NCBI GenBank assembly: GCA_012839385.1
Contig: DUNL01000218.1
Span: 1 to 32,082, forward strand
Length of the DNA stretch: 32,082 bases
Direction of reading: 5' to 3'
Source of the DNA: Clostridiaceae bacterium
GTDB lineage: Bacteria > Bacillota > Clostridia > Saccharofermentanales > DTU023
Of the stretch, positions 23,983-31,010 are shown in pieces; the stretch's first letter is position 1, and every line of letters begins with the position of its first letter. The notes beneath the pieces are model-generated. The model did not search any database, was not told the origin of the DNA, and saw nothing but the letters and a program-made list of their open reading frames with translations. Made by a program: the position numbers and the translations under genes.

Positions 23983-24546
23983 CTATTTTTCACCCTGTTG
24001 TTGTAAATACTCATCCGGTCCCAGCAAATACAAGTCCCTACCTTCAGAGTCAACAGCTACAAATAAAGGGAATTCTTTAACTTCAAGCCTCCTCAACGCT
24101 TCTGTACCTAGATCTTCATAGGCAATCACTTCCGAAGCGATTACCCGTTGAGAAAGCAGAGCTCCCGCGCCACCAACAGCGGCAAAGTAAACCGCTCCAT
24201 TTTTCTTGATAGACGCGACAACTTCTTCACTGCGCGAGCCTTTGCCGATCATTCCTTTTAACCCGTTTTCGAGTAATATTGGCGTATATGGGTCCATCCG
24301 ATATGAAGTGGTTGGTCCCGCAGCGCCAATAACCTGGCCTGGCCGCGGCGGTGTTGGACCCACATAAAATAGCACCGCTCCTGATAATTCAAACGGCAAC
24401 TCTTCCCCTTTACTTATCGTTTCGACAAGGCGTTTATGTCCCGCGTCCCTGGAGGTATAAACTGTTCCGCTAAGTAGAACCCTGTCTCCTGCTTTCAAAG
24501 ACCGCGCTACAGCTTCCGTCAGAGGAGTATTAATCCGTTTTTCCAT
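23983..24546 (-). CDS. Mesaconase (citramalate dehydratase) beta subunit, class-I fumarase C-terminal type
   Basis: Small subunit of an oxygen-sensitive Fe-S hydro-lyase, 187 residues. Family motifs are DRVLLSGTVYTSRDAGHKRL (about 22-41), GPTPPRPGQVIGAAGPTTS (68-86), RMDPYTPILLENGLKGMIGKG (88-108) and AVGGAGALL. These are shared by fumarase and tartrate dehydratase beta chains. In this operon the expected reaction is mesaconate + water to (S)-citramalate, since Mal produces mesaconate and the lyase consumes citramalate. A fumarase side activity is likely and cannot be excluded by sequence. It follows the alpha subunit after three bases. Confidence 0.88.
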   Translation of the reverse strand: MEKRINTPLTEAVARSLKAGDRVLLSGTVYTSRDAGHKRLVETISKGEELPFELSGAVLFYVGPTPPRPGQVIGAAGPTTSYRMDPYTPILLENGLKGMIGKGSRSEEVVASIKKNGAVYFAAVGGAGALLSQRVIASEVIAYEDLGTEALRRLEVKEFPLFVAVDSEGRDLYLLGPDEYLQQQGEK

Positions 24547-24549
24547 TAT

Positions 24550-25389
24550 TTATAAAACCTCCTCAGCATGTCTCGTGGCATGACAGTTAATATTGACTGC
24601 TACCGGTAGCCCGGCAATATGTGTCGGCAAAGTCTCAATTGCCACTCCTATTGAAGTTGTACGTCCGCCTAATCCCATTGGCCCCAGTCCTGACTCATTA
24701 ATGAGGTTAAGCAATTCTCGTTCTAAGTTCGCGTAATAGGGATCAGGATGACTTTGCCCTAACGGCCGCATGAGTGCCAGCTTAGAAATATAAGCGGCTT
24801 TATCAAAGTTGCCACCGATACCGATACCTACCACTACAGGCGGACAAGGATTGGGACCTGCCTCGCGCACAACCTTCAGAACAAATTGTTTAACGCCTTC
24901 GACACCATCAGCAGGTCTGAGCATGGTAAGCTGGCTCATATTCTCACTGCCAAAGCCTTTGATAGCCAGACGCAATTCAACTTTATCTCCAGGCGCTAGT
25001 TCGGTATAGATCATAGCCGGGGTATTGTCAGCGGTGTTAACTCGCCGCAAAGGATCGCTGACAATCGATTTGCGTAGATAATTTCGCACATAAGCTTGAC
25101 GCACACCTTCTTGAATAGCTTCATAAGGGTCGCCCATAAAATGAACATCCAAGCCCACTTTCAAGAAAACAATAACCATACCGGTATCTTGACAGATAGG
25201 AATAGCTTCACTACGAGCCAGAGCAGCATTTTCCAAAATATCAGACAGGATGGCCTGAGCCGTTATACCATCTTCTCTCGCTCTGGCGGCTTCTAGATGT
25301 GATTGTACGTCCGGAGGCAAAAAAATACAGCTCTCATAAGCCATTTTGCTTACAGCTGCTGTCAGTATTTGCACGTCAAATTCTCGCAT
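24550..25389 (-). CDS. Mesaconase (citramalate dehydratase) alpha subunit, class-I fumarase N-terminal type
   Basis: Large subunit of the Fe-S hydratase and first gene of the 12.7-kb catabolic operon, 279 residues. The three cysteines expected to hold a [4Fe-4S] cluster are Cys66 (PICQDTG), Cys182 (PNPCPP) and Cys269 (NINCHATRH). Other family motifs are RVNTADNTPAMIY (116-128), KGFGSENMSQL (144-154), VGIGIGGNFDKAAY (187-200) and GPMGLGGRTT. GGTGAG precedes ATG at a normal distance. It works with the beta subunit to hydrate mesaconate to (S)-citramalate. Family membership is firm; substrate is assigned from the neighbours. Confidence 0.9.
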   Translation of the reverse strand: MREFDVQILTAAVSKMAYESCIFLPPDVQSHLEAARAREDGITAQAILSDILENAALARSEAIPICQDTGMVIVFLKVGLDVHFMGDPYEAIQEGVRQAYVRNYLRKSIVSDPLRRVNTADNTPAMIYTELAPGDKVELRLAIKGFGSENMSQLTMLRPADGVEGVKQFVLKVVREAGPNPCPPVVVGIGIGGNFDKAAYISKLALMRPLGQSHPDPYYANLERELLNLINESGLGPMGLGGRTTSIGVAIETLPTHIAGLPVAVNINCHATRHAEEVL

Positions 25390-25418
25390 AATCTCACCAC
25401 TAATTTATATGTACTATT

Positions 25419-25447
25419 ACAATACATCAGAATGATCTACATTTCAA
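25419..25447 (-). promoter_or_regulatory. Promoter of the methylaspartate pathway operon
   Basis: On the minus strand TTGAAA (25442-25447) and TATTGT (25419-25424) are 17 bases apart. The predicted start lies about 22 bases before the mesaconase alpha ATG, leaving room for the GGTGAG ribosome binding site. The -10 match is moderate, which fits a regulated promoter. A short palindrome AATTG-CAA-CAATT (25446-25458) touches the -35 box. Confidence 0.5.
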
Positions 25448-25468
25448 TTGCAACAATTCGGATTTCGC

Positions 25469-25513
25469 TTGTCTTAATTTTTCTTTTACCCTGTTGAAAT
25501 CGGATTAAGACAA
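25469..25513. repeat. Spaced 10-bp inverted repeat in the divergent control region
   Basis: TTGTCTTAAT at 25469-25478 is repeated in perfect inverted form, ATTAAGACAA, at 25504-25513, centres 35 bases apart. GATTTC (25461-25466) and GAAATC (25496-25501) form a second inverted pair around it. The pair lies between the two divergent promoters, just upstream of the pathway promoter. It may be two operator half-regions for a DNA-looping or tandem-dimer regulator, the GntR protein being the obvious candidate. Confidence 0.5.
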
Positions 25514-25514
25514 A

Positions 25515-25553
25515 GTGACATACCATCCACTTAGAGATAGAATGATCCTATCT
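25515..25553 (+). promoter_or_regulatory. Metallophosphoesterase promoter with a palindromic operator over the -10 box
   Basis: GTGACA (25515-25520) and TAGAAT (25538-25543) are 17 bases apart and each match five of six consensus bases. A near-perfect 19-bp palindrome, AGATAG-AATGATC-CTATCT (25535-25553, eight of nine positions paired), covers the -10 box and transcription start, a classic repressor-site placement. Confidence 0.6.
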
Positions 25554-25581
25554 TCGTGAAATGTAAGTAAGGAAAGTTACC

Positions 25582-25611
25582 ATGACAAACGCGTCTATTG
25601 GAGTACAGTGA
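25582..25611 (+). CDS. Nine-codon leader ORF coupled to the metallophosphoesterase gene
   Basis: ATG at 25582 follows AGGAAAG (25570-25576) at an ideal five-base distance and opens a frame encoding MTNASIGVQ. Its TGA (25609-25611) directly abuts the ATG of the next gene at 25612. It could couple translation or act as a short regulatory leader peptide. Chance cannot be ruled out for so short a frame. Confidence 0.35.
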   Translation: MTNASIGVQ

Positions 25612-26469
25612 ATGCGCATGAAAAACAGAGTAAGATCAACACAAAGAGGCATGAAAAGTTTTTTATTTAGGTTTTTCATAACCTTGCTTATATTAGCCTT
25701 GCTTGGCCTCTTCGCTTGGCGTTTTAATCTGGACTCTCTCAAGGTAACTACCTTGAAACTATCTGATCCCAGGATCAAAGACGAAATAACTTTTGTGCAG
25801 ATATCTGACTTGCATGCCAAAAGCTTTGGCCAAGATAATCAAAGGTTAATCAAGAAGATTCGTCAGCAAGCTCCGGACGCTATCTTCGTTACCGGTGATC
25901 TTTTCAGCAATGCCGATTTGGGCGGTCGTGAGACTGCTACCAAATTGATGAAAGCTTTAGCGGCAGATAAAGCGCCTGTGTATTATGTTACCGGAGAACA
26001 TGATTACAACGAAGATTTCCATGCTCAACTTTCAGCGTTCGGTATCAATATTCTCGCGTTTAATGGCGATATATTGCGCTATGGCGATACCGAGATAGAG
26101 CTCTACGGCATCAACTCTGTTTACTTTTGGGACAGCTATAATTTAGCCAATGCGGTTGAAGCTGATCCCGCTTTGTTTAGTATCCTCTTAGCGCATGTAC
26201 CAAACTGGCCTCAGTACCAAGATGCCGGTTTCGACCTCGTCTTGTCAGGAGATTCACACGGCGGTCAGATTCGTCTGCCTTTTGTGGGGGCTTTATGGTT
26301 GAAAGAATGGTTCCCCGAACTAAAGAAAAAAGATGTGTATATTAAGGGTCTCTACGAAAAGGATGGGAAATATCTGTTTGTCAGCAGTGGATTAGGTACT
26401 ATAGCCCCTCACTTGCGTTTCTACAACCGGCCCGAGATCGTGGTCATTAAGCTTACTCCGGCTCGGTAG
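25612..26469 (+). CDS. Membrane-anchored metallophosphoesterase (YkuE-like), altered metal motifs
   Basis: Residues 1-17 are basic, followed by one membrane span (about 18-36), so the catalytic domain probably faces outward. Calcineurin-like phosphoesterase motifs appear in order: QISDLH (Asp66, His68), VTGD (Asp96), GEHD (128-131), LLAHVP (His195) and GDSHGGQ (213-219). In the family the third is normally GNHD and the last GHTHGGQ, so the bridging Asn is Glu129 and one His is Asp214. The 285-residue length is normal. GGAG (25600-25603) serves ATG 25612; ATG 25618 is a possible alternative. It is divergent from the pathway operon and shares its control region. Substrate unknown; YkuE-like proteins are often thought to act on phosphodiester or lipid substrates at the membrane. 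Confidence 0.85.
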   Translation: MRMKNRVRSTQRGMKSFLFRFFITLLILALLGLFAWRFNLDSLKVTTLKLSDPRIKDEITFVQISDLHAKSFGQDNQRLIKKIRQQAPDAIFVTGDLFSNADLGGRETATKLMKALAADKAPVYYVTGEHDYNEDFHAQLSAFGINILAFNGDILRYGDTEIELYGINSVYFWDSYNLANAVEADPALFSILLAHVPNWPQYQDAGFDLVLSGDSHGGQIRLPFVGALWLKEWFPELKKKDVYIKGLYEKDGKYLFVSSGLGTIAPHLRFYNRPEIVVIKLTPAR

Positions 26470-26473
26470 CTAT

Positions 26474-26504
26474 AAAAAGGCGGGTAACTTATATTTGACC
26501 CGCC
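26474..26504 (-). terminator. Terminator of the opp2 operon
   Basis: GGCGGGT (26479-26485) pairs with ACCCGCC (26498-26504) across a 12-base loop. On the minus strand the stem is followed by TTTTTATA, a proper T-tract, so it ends the opp2 transcript. It also stands just after the plus-strand metallophosphoesterase and may act weakly for it. Confidence 0.75.
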
Positions 26505-26528
26505 TCGCATCAAGCAAACAATTTAAGA

Positions 26529-26855
26529 TCAGCGAAACCAGACATAAATACAAAATAAGATAAACAAGATTAGCCCGGCCATATAGACAGCGCCAATTAA
26601 AAGAGCGGCCACTAAAGAATTACGTGTAAATTGTTTTATATCTTCCTTAGACATTTCCTGCGCAGGTGAAGCGAGTCCACTTGCTTCGCGATCCAGACGT
26701 TTTTTTCGCAGCTCACGAATATCTTCTCGGGCGAACCTGCCGGCAGCTGATTGGAAAATAGAAGGTCTGGTCCAGGGCATTCCCTCGACGTCCATATCTA
26801 CAATCACACGACCATCATCTAATTCATCTTTTTCTCTTAACATAGGACATTCCAT
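26529..26855 (-). CDS. Small membrane protein at the end of the opp2 operon
   Basis: Unrecognised 108-residue protein. It has an acidic start with DDGRVIVDMDVEGMPWTRPS (14-33), a basic stretch REDIRELRKKRLDRE (43-57), and a hydrophobic C-terminus (about 79-106, SLVAALLIGAVYMAGLILFI onward) that could be one long or two short membrane spans ending in VWFR. The predicted topology is a cytoplasmic N-terminus with a membrane anchor. It lies 29 bases after oppF2 and directly before the operon terminator, so it is probably co-expressed with the transporter. ATG 26855 and the internal Met5 are both possible starts; neither has a strong ribosome binding site. It may assist the importer, but I have no direct evidence of function. 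Confidence 0.7.
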   Translation of the reverse strand: MECPMLREKDELDDGRVIVDMDVEGMPWTRPSIFQSAAGRFAREDIRELRKKRLDREASGLASPAQEMSKEDIKQFTRNSLVAALLIGAVYMAGLILFILFCIYVWFR

Positions 26856-26884
26856 CTATCTTTTCATTTCTGAAAACATTACTC

Positions 26885-27988
26885 TTATTCCGCAACCTGT
26901 TCCGACTCTTCAAGACTATCTTCTGTTCTGGTTTCATAATCTGCCAATTTACTACCTCTATAGAGATGACAGATTGTAAAGTGCTCTTTCTCTACCTCAT
27001 AGGCAAGGGGAGGTATCTGCTTACAGATTTCCATAACTTGAGGACAACGGGTATGGAACTTACAGCCCGGTGGAGGATTTACCGGCGAAGGAATAGTTCC
27101 CTCCAGCGGAATCTTATCTGCCTTATAGTCAGGATCGGGAACCGGTATCGCGCTAAATAGAGCCTGAGTATAAGGATGCAAGGGGTTGCGGAAAATATCC
27201 TCTTTGCCACCGGTTTCCACCAGCTCACCAAGATACATAACGCTAATTATATTAGAGATATGTTCGACAACCGACAAGTCATGAGAAATAAAGAGATAGG
27301 ACAGACCACGACTTTCCTGCAGATCCATCATCAAATTTATTATCTGCGCCTGAACGGATACATCAAGCGCTGATACCGGTTCATCAGCTACAATAAAGTC
27401 CGGTTTGAGAGCAATGGCTCTGGCAATACAGATGCGCTGACGTTGACCGCCTGAGAATTCATGAGGGTAGCGGTTACGATGATAGGGCTGTAGACCACAA
27501 TCAATCATAACCTGATCAATATAATCATCAAATTCATCCGGCGGCACCAGCTTATGCTCTCGTACAGCCTCACCAATTATCTCACCCACAGGAAGTCTTG
27601 GCGAAAGGCTGGAGAAAGGGTCTTGGAATATTATCTGCATTTGTGGTCTCATCTGCCTTAGCTCAGACCGACTAAGACCAAAGACATCAATACCTTTGAA
27701 AAAGACTGAGCCTTCCGTCTTGGGAACCAATCGTAAAATAGTGCGGCCCACTGTTGTCTTACCACAGCCGGATTCTCCCACCAAACCCAAGGTCTCACCT
27801 AGTTTCAAGTCAAAGGAGATCCCGTCAACTGCTTTAACATGGGCAACTACGCGTTGTAAAATGCCGTCCTTGATAGGGAAGTATGTCTTGAGATTGCGTA
27901 CAGTTATCAGATTATCAGCAGGTGGCGTAAGAACTGTAGATTCTGATACTGATTCAACATTGTCATGGTTCTTTGTGTCTTCCAACAT
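26885..27988 (-). CDS. oppF: Oligopeptide ABC transporter ATPase OppF/DppF (opp2)
   Basis: ATPase of the second peptide importer, 367 residues. Walker A is GESGCGKT (71-78), the signature is SGGQRQRICIARAI, Walker B is FIVADEPVSALD, and the C-terminal extension has GCKFHTRCPQVMEICKQIPP followed by FTICHLY with the usual cysteines. A 26-residue acidic N-terminal and a 20-residue acidic C-terminal tail (TRTEDSLEESEQVAE) extend the usual length. The TYFPIKDG start is OppF-like. It overlaps oppD2 by one base (start codon at the oppD2 stop). Confidence 0.92.
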   Translation of the reverse strand: MLEDTKNHDNVESVSESTVLTPPADNLITVRNLKTYFPIKDGILQRVVAHVKAVDGISFDLKLGETLGLVGESGCGKTTVGRTILRLVPKTEGSVFFKGIDVFGLSRSELRQMRPQMQIIFQDPFSSLSPRLPVGEIIGEAVREHKLVPPDEFDDYIDQVMIDCGLQPYHRNRYPHEFSGGQRQRICIARAIALKPDFIVADEPVSALDVSVQAQIINLMMDLQESRGLSYLFISHDLSVVEHISNIISVMYLGELVETGGKEDIFRNPLHPYTQALFSAIPVPDPDYKADKIPLEGTIPSPVNPPPGCKFHTRCPQVMEICKQIPPLAYEVEKEHFTICHLYRGSKLADYETRTEDSLEESEQVAE

Positions 27989-29181
27989 CAGCTCAGTCCT
28001 CCCTTTCCTTCTTCAAGCTTGGTATTATAACAAGCTGTGAAATGAGTAGGAGATAATTGAATCATTTCCGGATAGACTCCCTTACATACATCCAGCGAGC
28101 GGTCACAACGGTCCAGGAAATAACAATGGTTTGGAAGATCAATCGGATTAGGCACACGTCCCGGTATCGAATACAGGCGTCCGACTCTACGATTAATTAC
28201 TGGTTTTGAAGCCATAAGACCTATGGTATAAGGATGCGCTGGGGTATGGAACACCTCCCTGACAGTGCCTCTTTCTACAATCCTTCCCGCGTACATGACC
28301 ACTACATAGTCCGCCATCTCGGCAACTACACCGAGATCATGCGTGATAAGCATGATGGAACTGTTAATCTGCTCTTTTAAACTGCGCAGAATATCAAGAA
28401 TCTGAGCTTGAATCGTGACGTCCAGCGCGGTTGTAGGTTCATCAGCAATTATTAATGCCGGATCACAAGCTAAAGCCATAGCGATCATGGCTCGTTGACG
28501 CATTCCGCCCGATAATTCGTGGGGATACATATTGTAGACACCTTCACTATTAGCGATCTTAACCAAATTAAACATAGCGATTGTTCGTTGCCTGATCTCG
28601 CTTTTAGTCATCTGAGGATTATGTAGCTCTACAACCTCATCAACTTGATCCCCTACTTTGAAAACCGGATTGAGACTAGTCATCGGCTCTTGGAATATCA
28701 TCGAAACTATATTGCCCCGGATCATGCGCATAGTATCCGTTGGCATTTTTACGACGTCGTAAACCTTCTCGCGAGATACTCGCAATCTTATCTCCCCTTC
28801 AACTATCTGACCGGTAGGCCTGGGTATCAATTGCATAACCGAAAGACTGGTAACGGATTTCCCACAGCCGGATTCACCCACTACTCCAACAGTCTTACCG
28901 ATTGGAACGTCAAAGCTAACACCATCTACGGCTTTTACCGTACCGGTATCAGTAAAGAAATAGGTGTGCAGATTATCAATCTCCACAACATTTTCAGGGT
29001 TCTTCATCTCTGACAGATATTCTGATTCAGGTATATTTTCTCTAGAGCGAAGACGTTCAAATTTATTCATCACTTCGCGATTGTGCTTAGCGATAACTCT
29101 TTGTTCTCTGGTGGAGAGATATTGACTCTTCTGTGACTTCTTCTTATTTTTTAACTTTATCTTTTTACCAATCTTGGCCAT
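27988..29181 (-). CDS. oppD: Oligopeptide ABC transporter ATPase OppD/DppD (opp2), basic N-terminal extension
   Basis: ATPase partner, 397 residues. Walker A is GESGCGKS (102-109), the signature is LSGGMRQRAMIAMAL, Walker B is LIIADEPTTALD, and the switch His is in LITHDLG. The C-terminal extension has NHCYFLDRCDRSLDVCKG and FTACYN. The first 64 residues or so are an extra Lys/Arg-rich segment (KIGKKIKLKNKKKSQKSQ then REQRVIAKHNREVMNKFERL) that is absent from the opp1 homologue and could bind RNA, lipid or acidic protein partners. It lies nine bases after oppC2. Confidence 0.9.
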   Translation of the reverse strand: MAKIGKKIKLKNKKKSQKSQYLSTREQRVIAKHNREVMNKFERLRSRENIPESEYLSEMKNPENVVEIDNLHTYFFTDTGTVKAVDGVSFDVPIGKTVGVVGESGCGKSVTSLSVMQLIPRPTGQIVEGEIRLRVSREKVYDVVKMPTDTMRMIRGNIVSMIFQEPMTSLNPVFKVGDQVDEVVELHNPQMTKSEIRQRTIAMFNLVKIANSEGVYNMYPHELSGGMRQRAMIAMALACDPALIIADEPTTALDVTIQAQILDILRSLKEQINSSIMLITHDLGVVAEMADYVVVMYAGRIVERGTVREVFHTPAHPYTIGLMASKPVINRRVGRLYSIPGRVPNPIDLPNHCYFLDRCDRSLDVCKGVYPEMIQLSPTHFTACYNTKLEEGKGGLS

Positions 29182-29190
29182 CTCTCTTAC

Positions 29191-30999
29191 CTACCGTTTC
29201 ATTCTAGGGTCAAAGGCATCCCGCAGGCCGTCACCAACAAAATTGAAAGCTAAAACCGTGATGACTATGCAAAACCCGGCAGGGATCCATAGCCAGGGGA
29301 AGTTATTCATATCATAGGAAGAACTAACGCCATTGATAATATTGCCCCAAGTAGCTGTGGGATATTTAACCCCTAAACCCAGGAAACTCAATGTAGATTC
29401 CATAATGATCGTAGAACCAAGGCTCATCGTCGCGGAAACAATCAATAAAGGAATAACATTGGGAATAAGGTGTCTATAGATACGGCGGTTAACCGATAGT
29501 CCGGTTGCCTCAGCCGCCATCATAAACTCTTGCTCACGCAGGGAGAGGATCTGACCTCTGACCATACGCGCGACACCGGCCCAGCTCAATACTCCCAAAA
29601 CTATCATCATATATACCAGGCGTGTATTTCCGCCCAGCTTCAACTCATCCATAATAGCACCCAAGATTATGAGTATCGGCAAAGTAGGAATGCAGAAGAA
29701 AATTTCAACTAGTCGCATTATCAGCATGTCAACAACACCACCGAAGTAACCCGCGAGACCGCCCAGTATAACTCCGATGAACATAGCGATAAAGACAACA
29801 ACAAATCCGACCAGGAGTGACACTCGGCCACCATACATCAGACGAGTGAACATATCCATACCGGTAGCGTCAGTACCAAGCCAATGCTCTCGTGATGGCG
29901 CTGAGCGGATATTAAATACAGTCACAGTTGACATCTCTTGTAGAACCCGTCTTTGATATCTAATTTCAAAGATAAATTCTCGTTCCTCACCGTTGAGGGT
30001 ATAGGTAAAAGAATCGCTGTCCTGATCAATGGCTTCTAAAGCGGCTGTAACAAAACCGATAGGCAAATGCACATCTTGGTTAAGCGCGTTAACCATATGC
30101 CTTGAGAGAGCGGCATATAAAATACCGTCCCGAGTTATTTCCGCTTGACCCTCTTCATCTACAGATACATGATATTGCTGGCCCTCTACCTCAATCTCAT
30201 ATTCACCAGGTCTCTCTATGGTTGCCTCTTCAATAGCAAGCTGGAACTCAAAGCTATTTTGAGAATCGGCACTGTCAAAAGTAACTACATTGTAACTACC
30301 TAGGGCAATCGGTTGGGTTGAATAAATACTATATTCTCTACCCTTAGCCTCAATACTATAGCTCTCTCCCTCAAAATCTATATCAGTCTCTCCGCTCTCA
30401 ATAGCAGTCAATATTTCCCGCTCAAGTTCAGGAGATAACTCCTCGACAGCGTCAAAAACCAGTTTTTTACCCAATTGCATGACTGTAGCTATTTCAGAAG
30501 CGGAGCTTAACAAATAAGCATGATCCGACAGGGGGTCAATATCATAGACTTTGCCGGAATACTCATAAGAACTTCTACCTTCACCTATAGCCTTGAGCAT
30601 ATAAGCTCTTGCCCCAAGCGGGTAGTCAGCTCCCTCCTTAACCAGGAAACGCAAATCTTCATTTTTTTGGATGCCACCAAAGTCTTGTAGACGTTGTTCA
30701 GTTGTATAAAACAGCTCTTGATAACCATAAGGAGAAAGTTCAGCGCCCAAAAAAGAAAAGAGAAACATAAACAACAGAATAACCACTCCAACTATAGCCA
30801 AACGATTGCGAATAAAGCGTCGAAATACAAGAGCGCTGGGGGATAATACTTTAATTCTACGTTCGTCATCTAAAGCCAACTCATCATCAGTGACTTGGGT
30901 AGTTATCTCCGCGGCTTTTATCAGCTCCTCTTTCTCCTGGTCCAATTTATCCTTCTTAAGCAAGGTAGGGTCATCTTTTCTCTTATTAATATCGCTCAT
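29191..30999 (-). CDS. oppC: Oligopeptide ABC transporter permease OppC (opp2), with very large extracytoplasmic insert
   Basis: Permease of 602 residues, about twice the usual OppC. A charged 60-residue N-terminus and first span (about 67-84) are followed by an extra segment of about 280 residues (90-370) before the canonical body begins at HWLGTDATGMDMFTRLMYGG (372-391). The insert is soluble, acidic and rich in predicted beta strands with loosely repeated lines such as FEGESYSIEAKGREYSI, YEIEVEGQQYHVSVDEEGQ and FTYTLNGEEREFIFEI, which suggests small repeated beta units. The coupling loop EQEFMMAAEATGLSVNRRIY and the end GDGLRDAFDPRMKR are normal. It lies 11 bases after oppB2. Confidence 0.9.
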   Translation of the reverse strand: MSDINKRKDDPTLLKKDKLDQEKEELIKAAEITTQVTDDELALDDERRIKVLSPSALVFRRFIRNRLAIVGVVILLFMFLFSFLGAELSPYGYQELFYTTEQRLQDFGGIQKNEDLRFLVKEGADYPLGARAYMLKAIGEGRSSYEYSGKVYDIDPLSDHAYLLSSASEIATVMQLGKKLVFDAVEELSPELEREILTAIESGETDIDFEGESYSIEAKGREYSIYSTQPIALGSYNVVTFDSADSQNSFEFQLAIEEATIERPGEYEIEVEGQQYHVSVDEEGQAEITRDGILYAALSRHMVNALNQDVHLPIGFVTAALEAIDQDSDSFTYTLNGEEREFIFEIRYQRRVLQEMSTVTVFNIRSAPSREHWLGTDATGMDMFTRLMYGGRVSLLVGFVVVFIAMFIGVILGGLAGYFGGVVDMLIMRLVEIFFCIPTLPILIILGAIMDELKLGGNTRLVYMMIVLGVLSWAGVARMVRGQILSLREQEFMMAAEATGLSVNRRIYRHLIPNVIPLLIVSATMSLGSTIIMESTLSFLGLGVKYPTATWGNIINGVSSSYDMNNFPWLWIPAGFCIVITVLAFNFVGDGLRDAFDPRMKR

Positions 31000-31010
31000 T
31001 TCCGCCCCTC

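Noticed and set aside
23983-25389. Simple fumarase (fumA/ttd-like) annotation of the hydratase pair
   Set aside because: Family membership is correct, but the pathway context points to mesaconate/citramalate as substrate. A fumarase side activity remains possible.
25390-25611. Cobalamin riboswitch ahead of the B12-dependent pathway operon
   Set aside because: I could not find a conserved B12-box-like core, and the predicted leader is only about 22 bases long.
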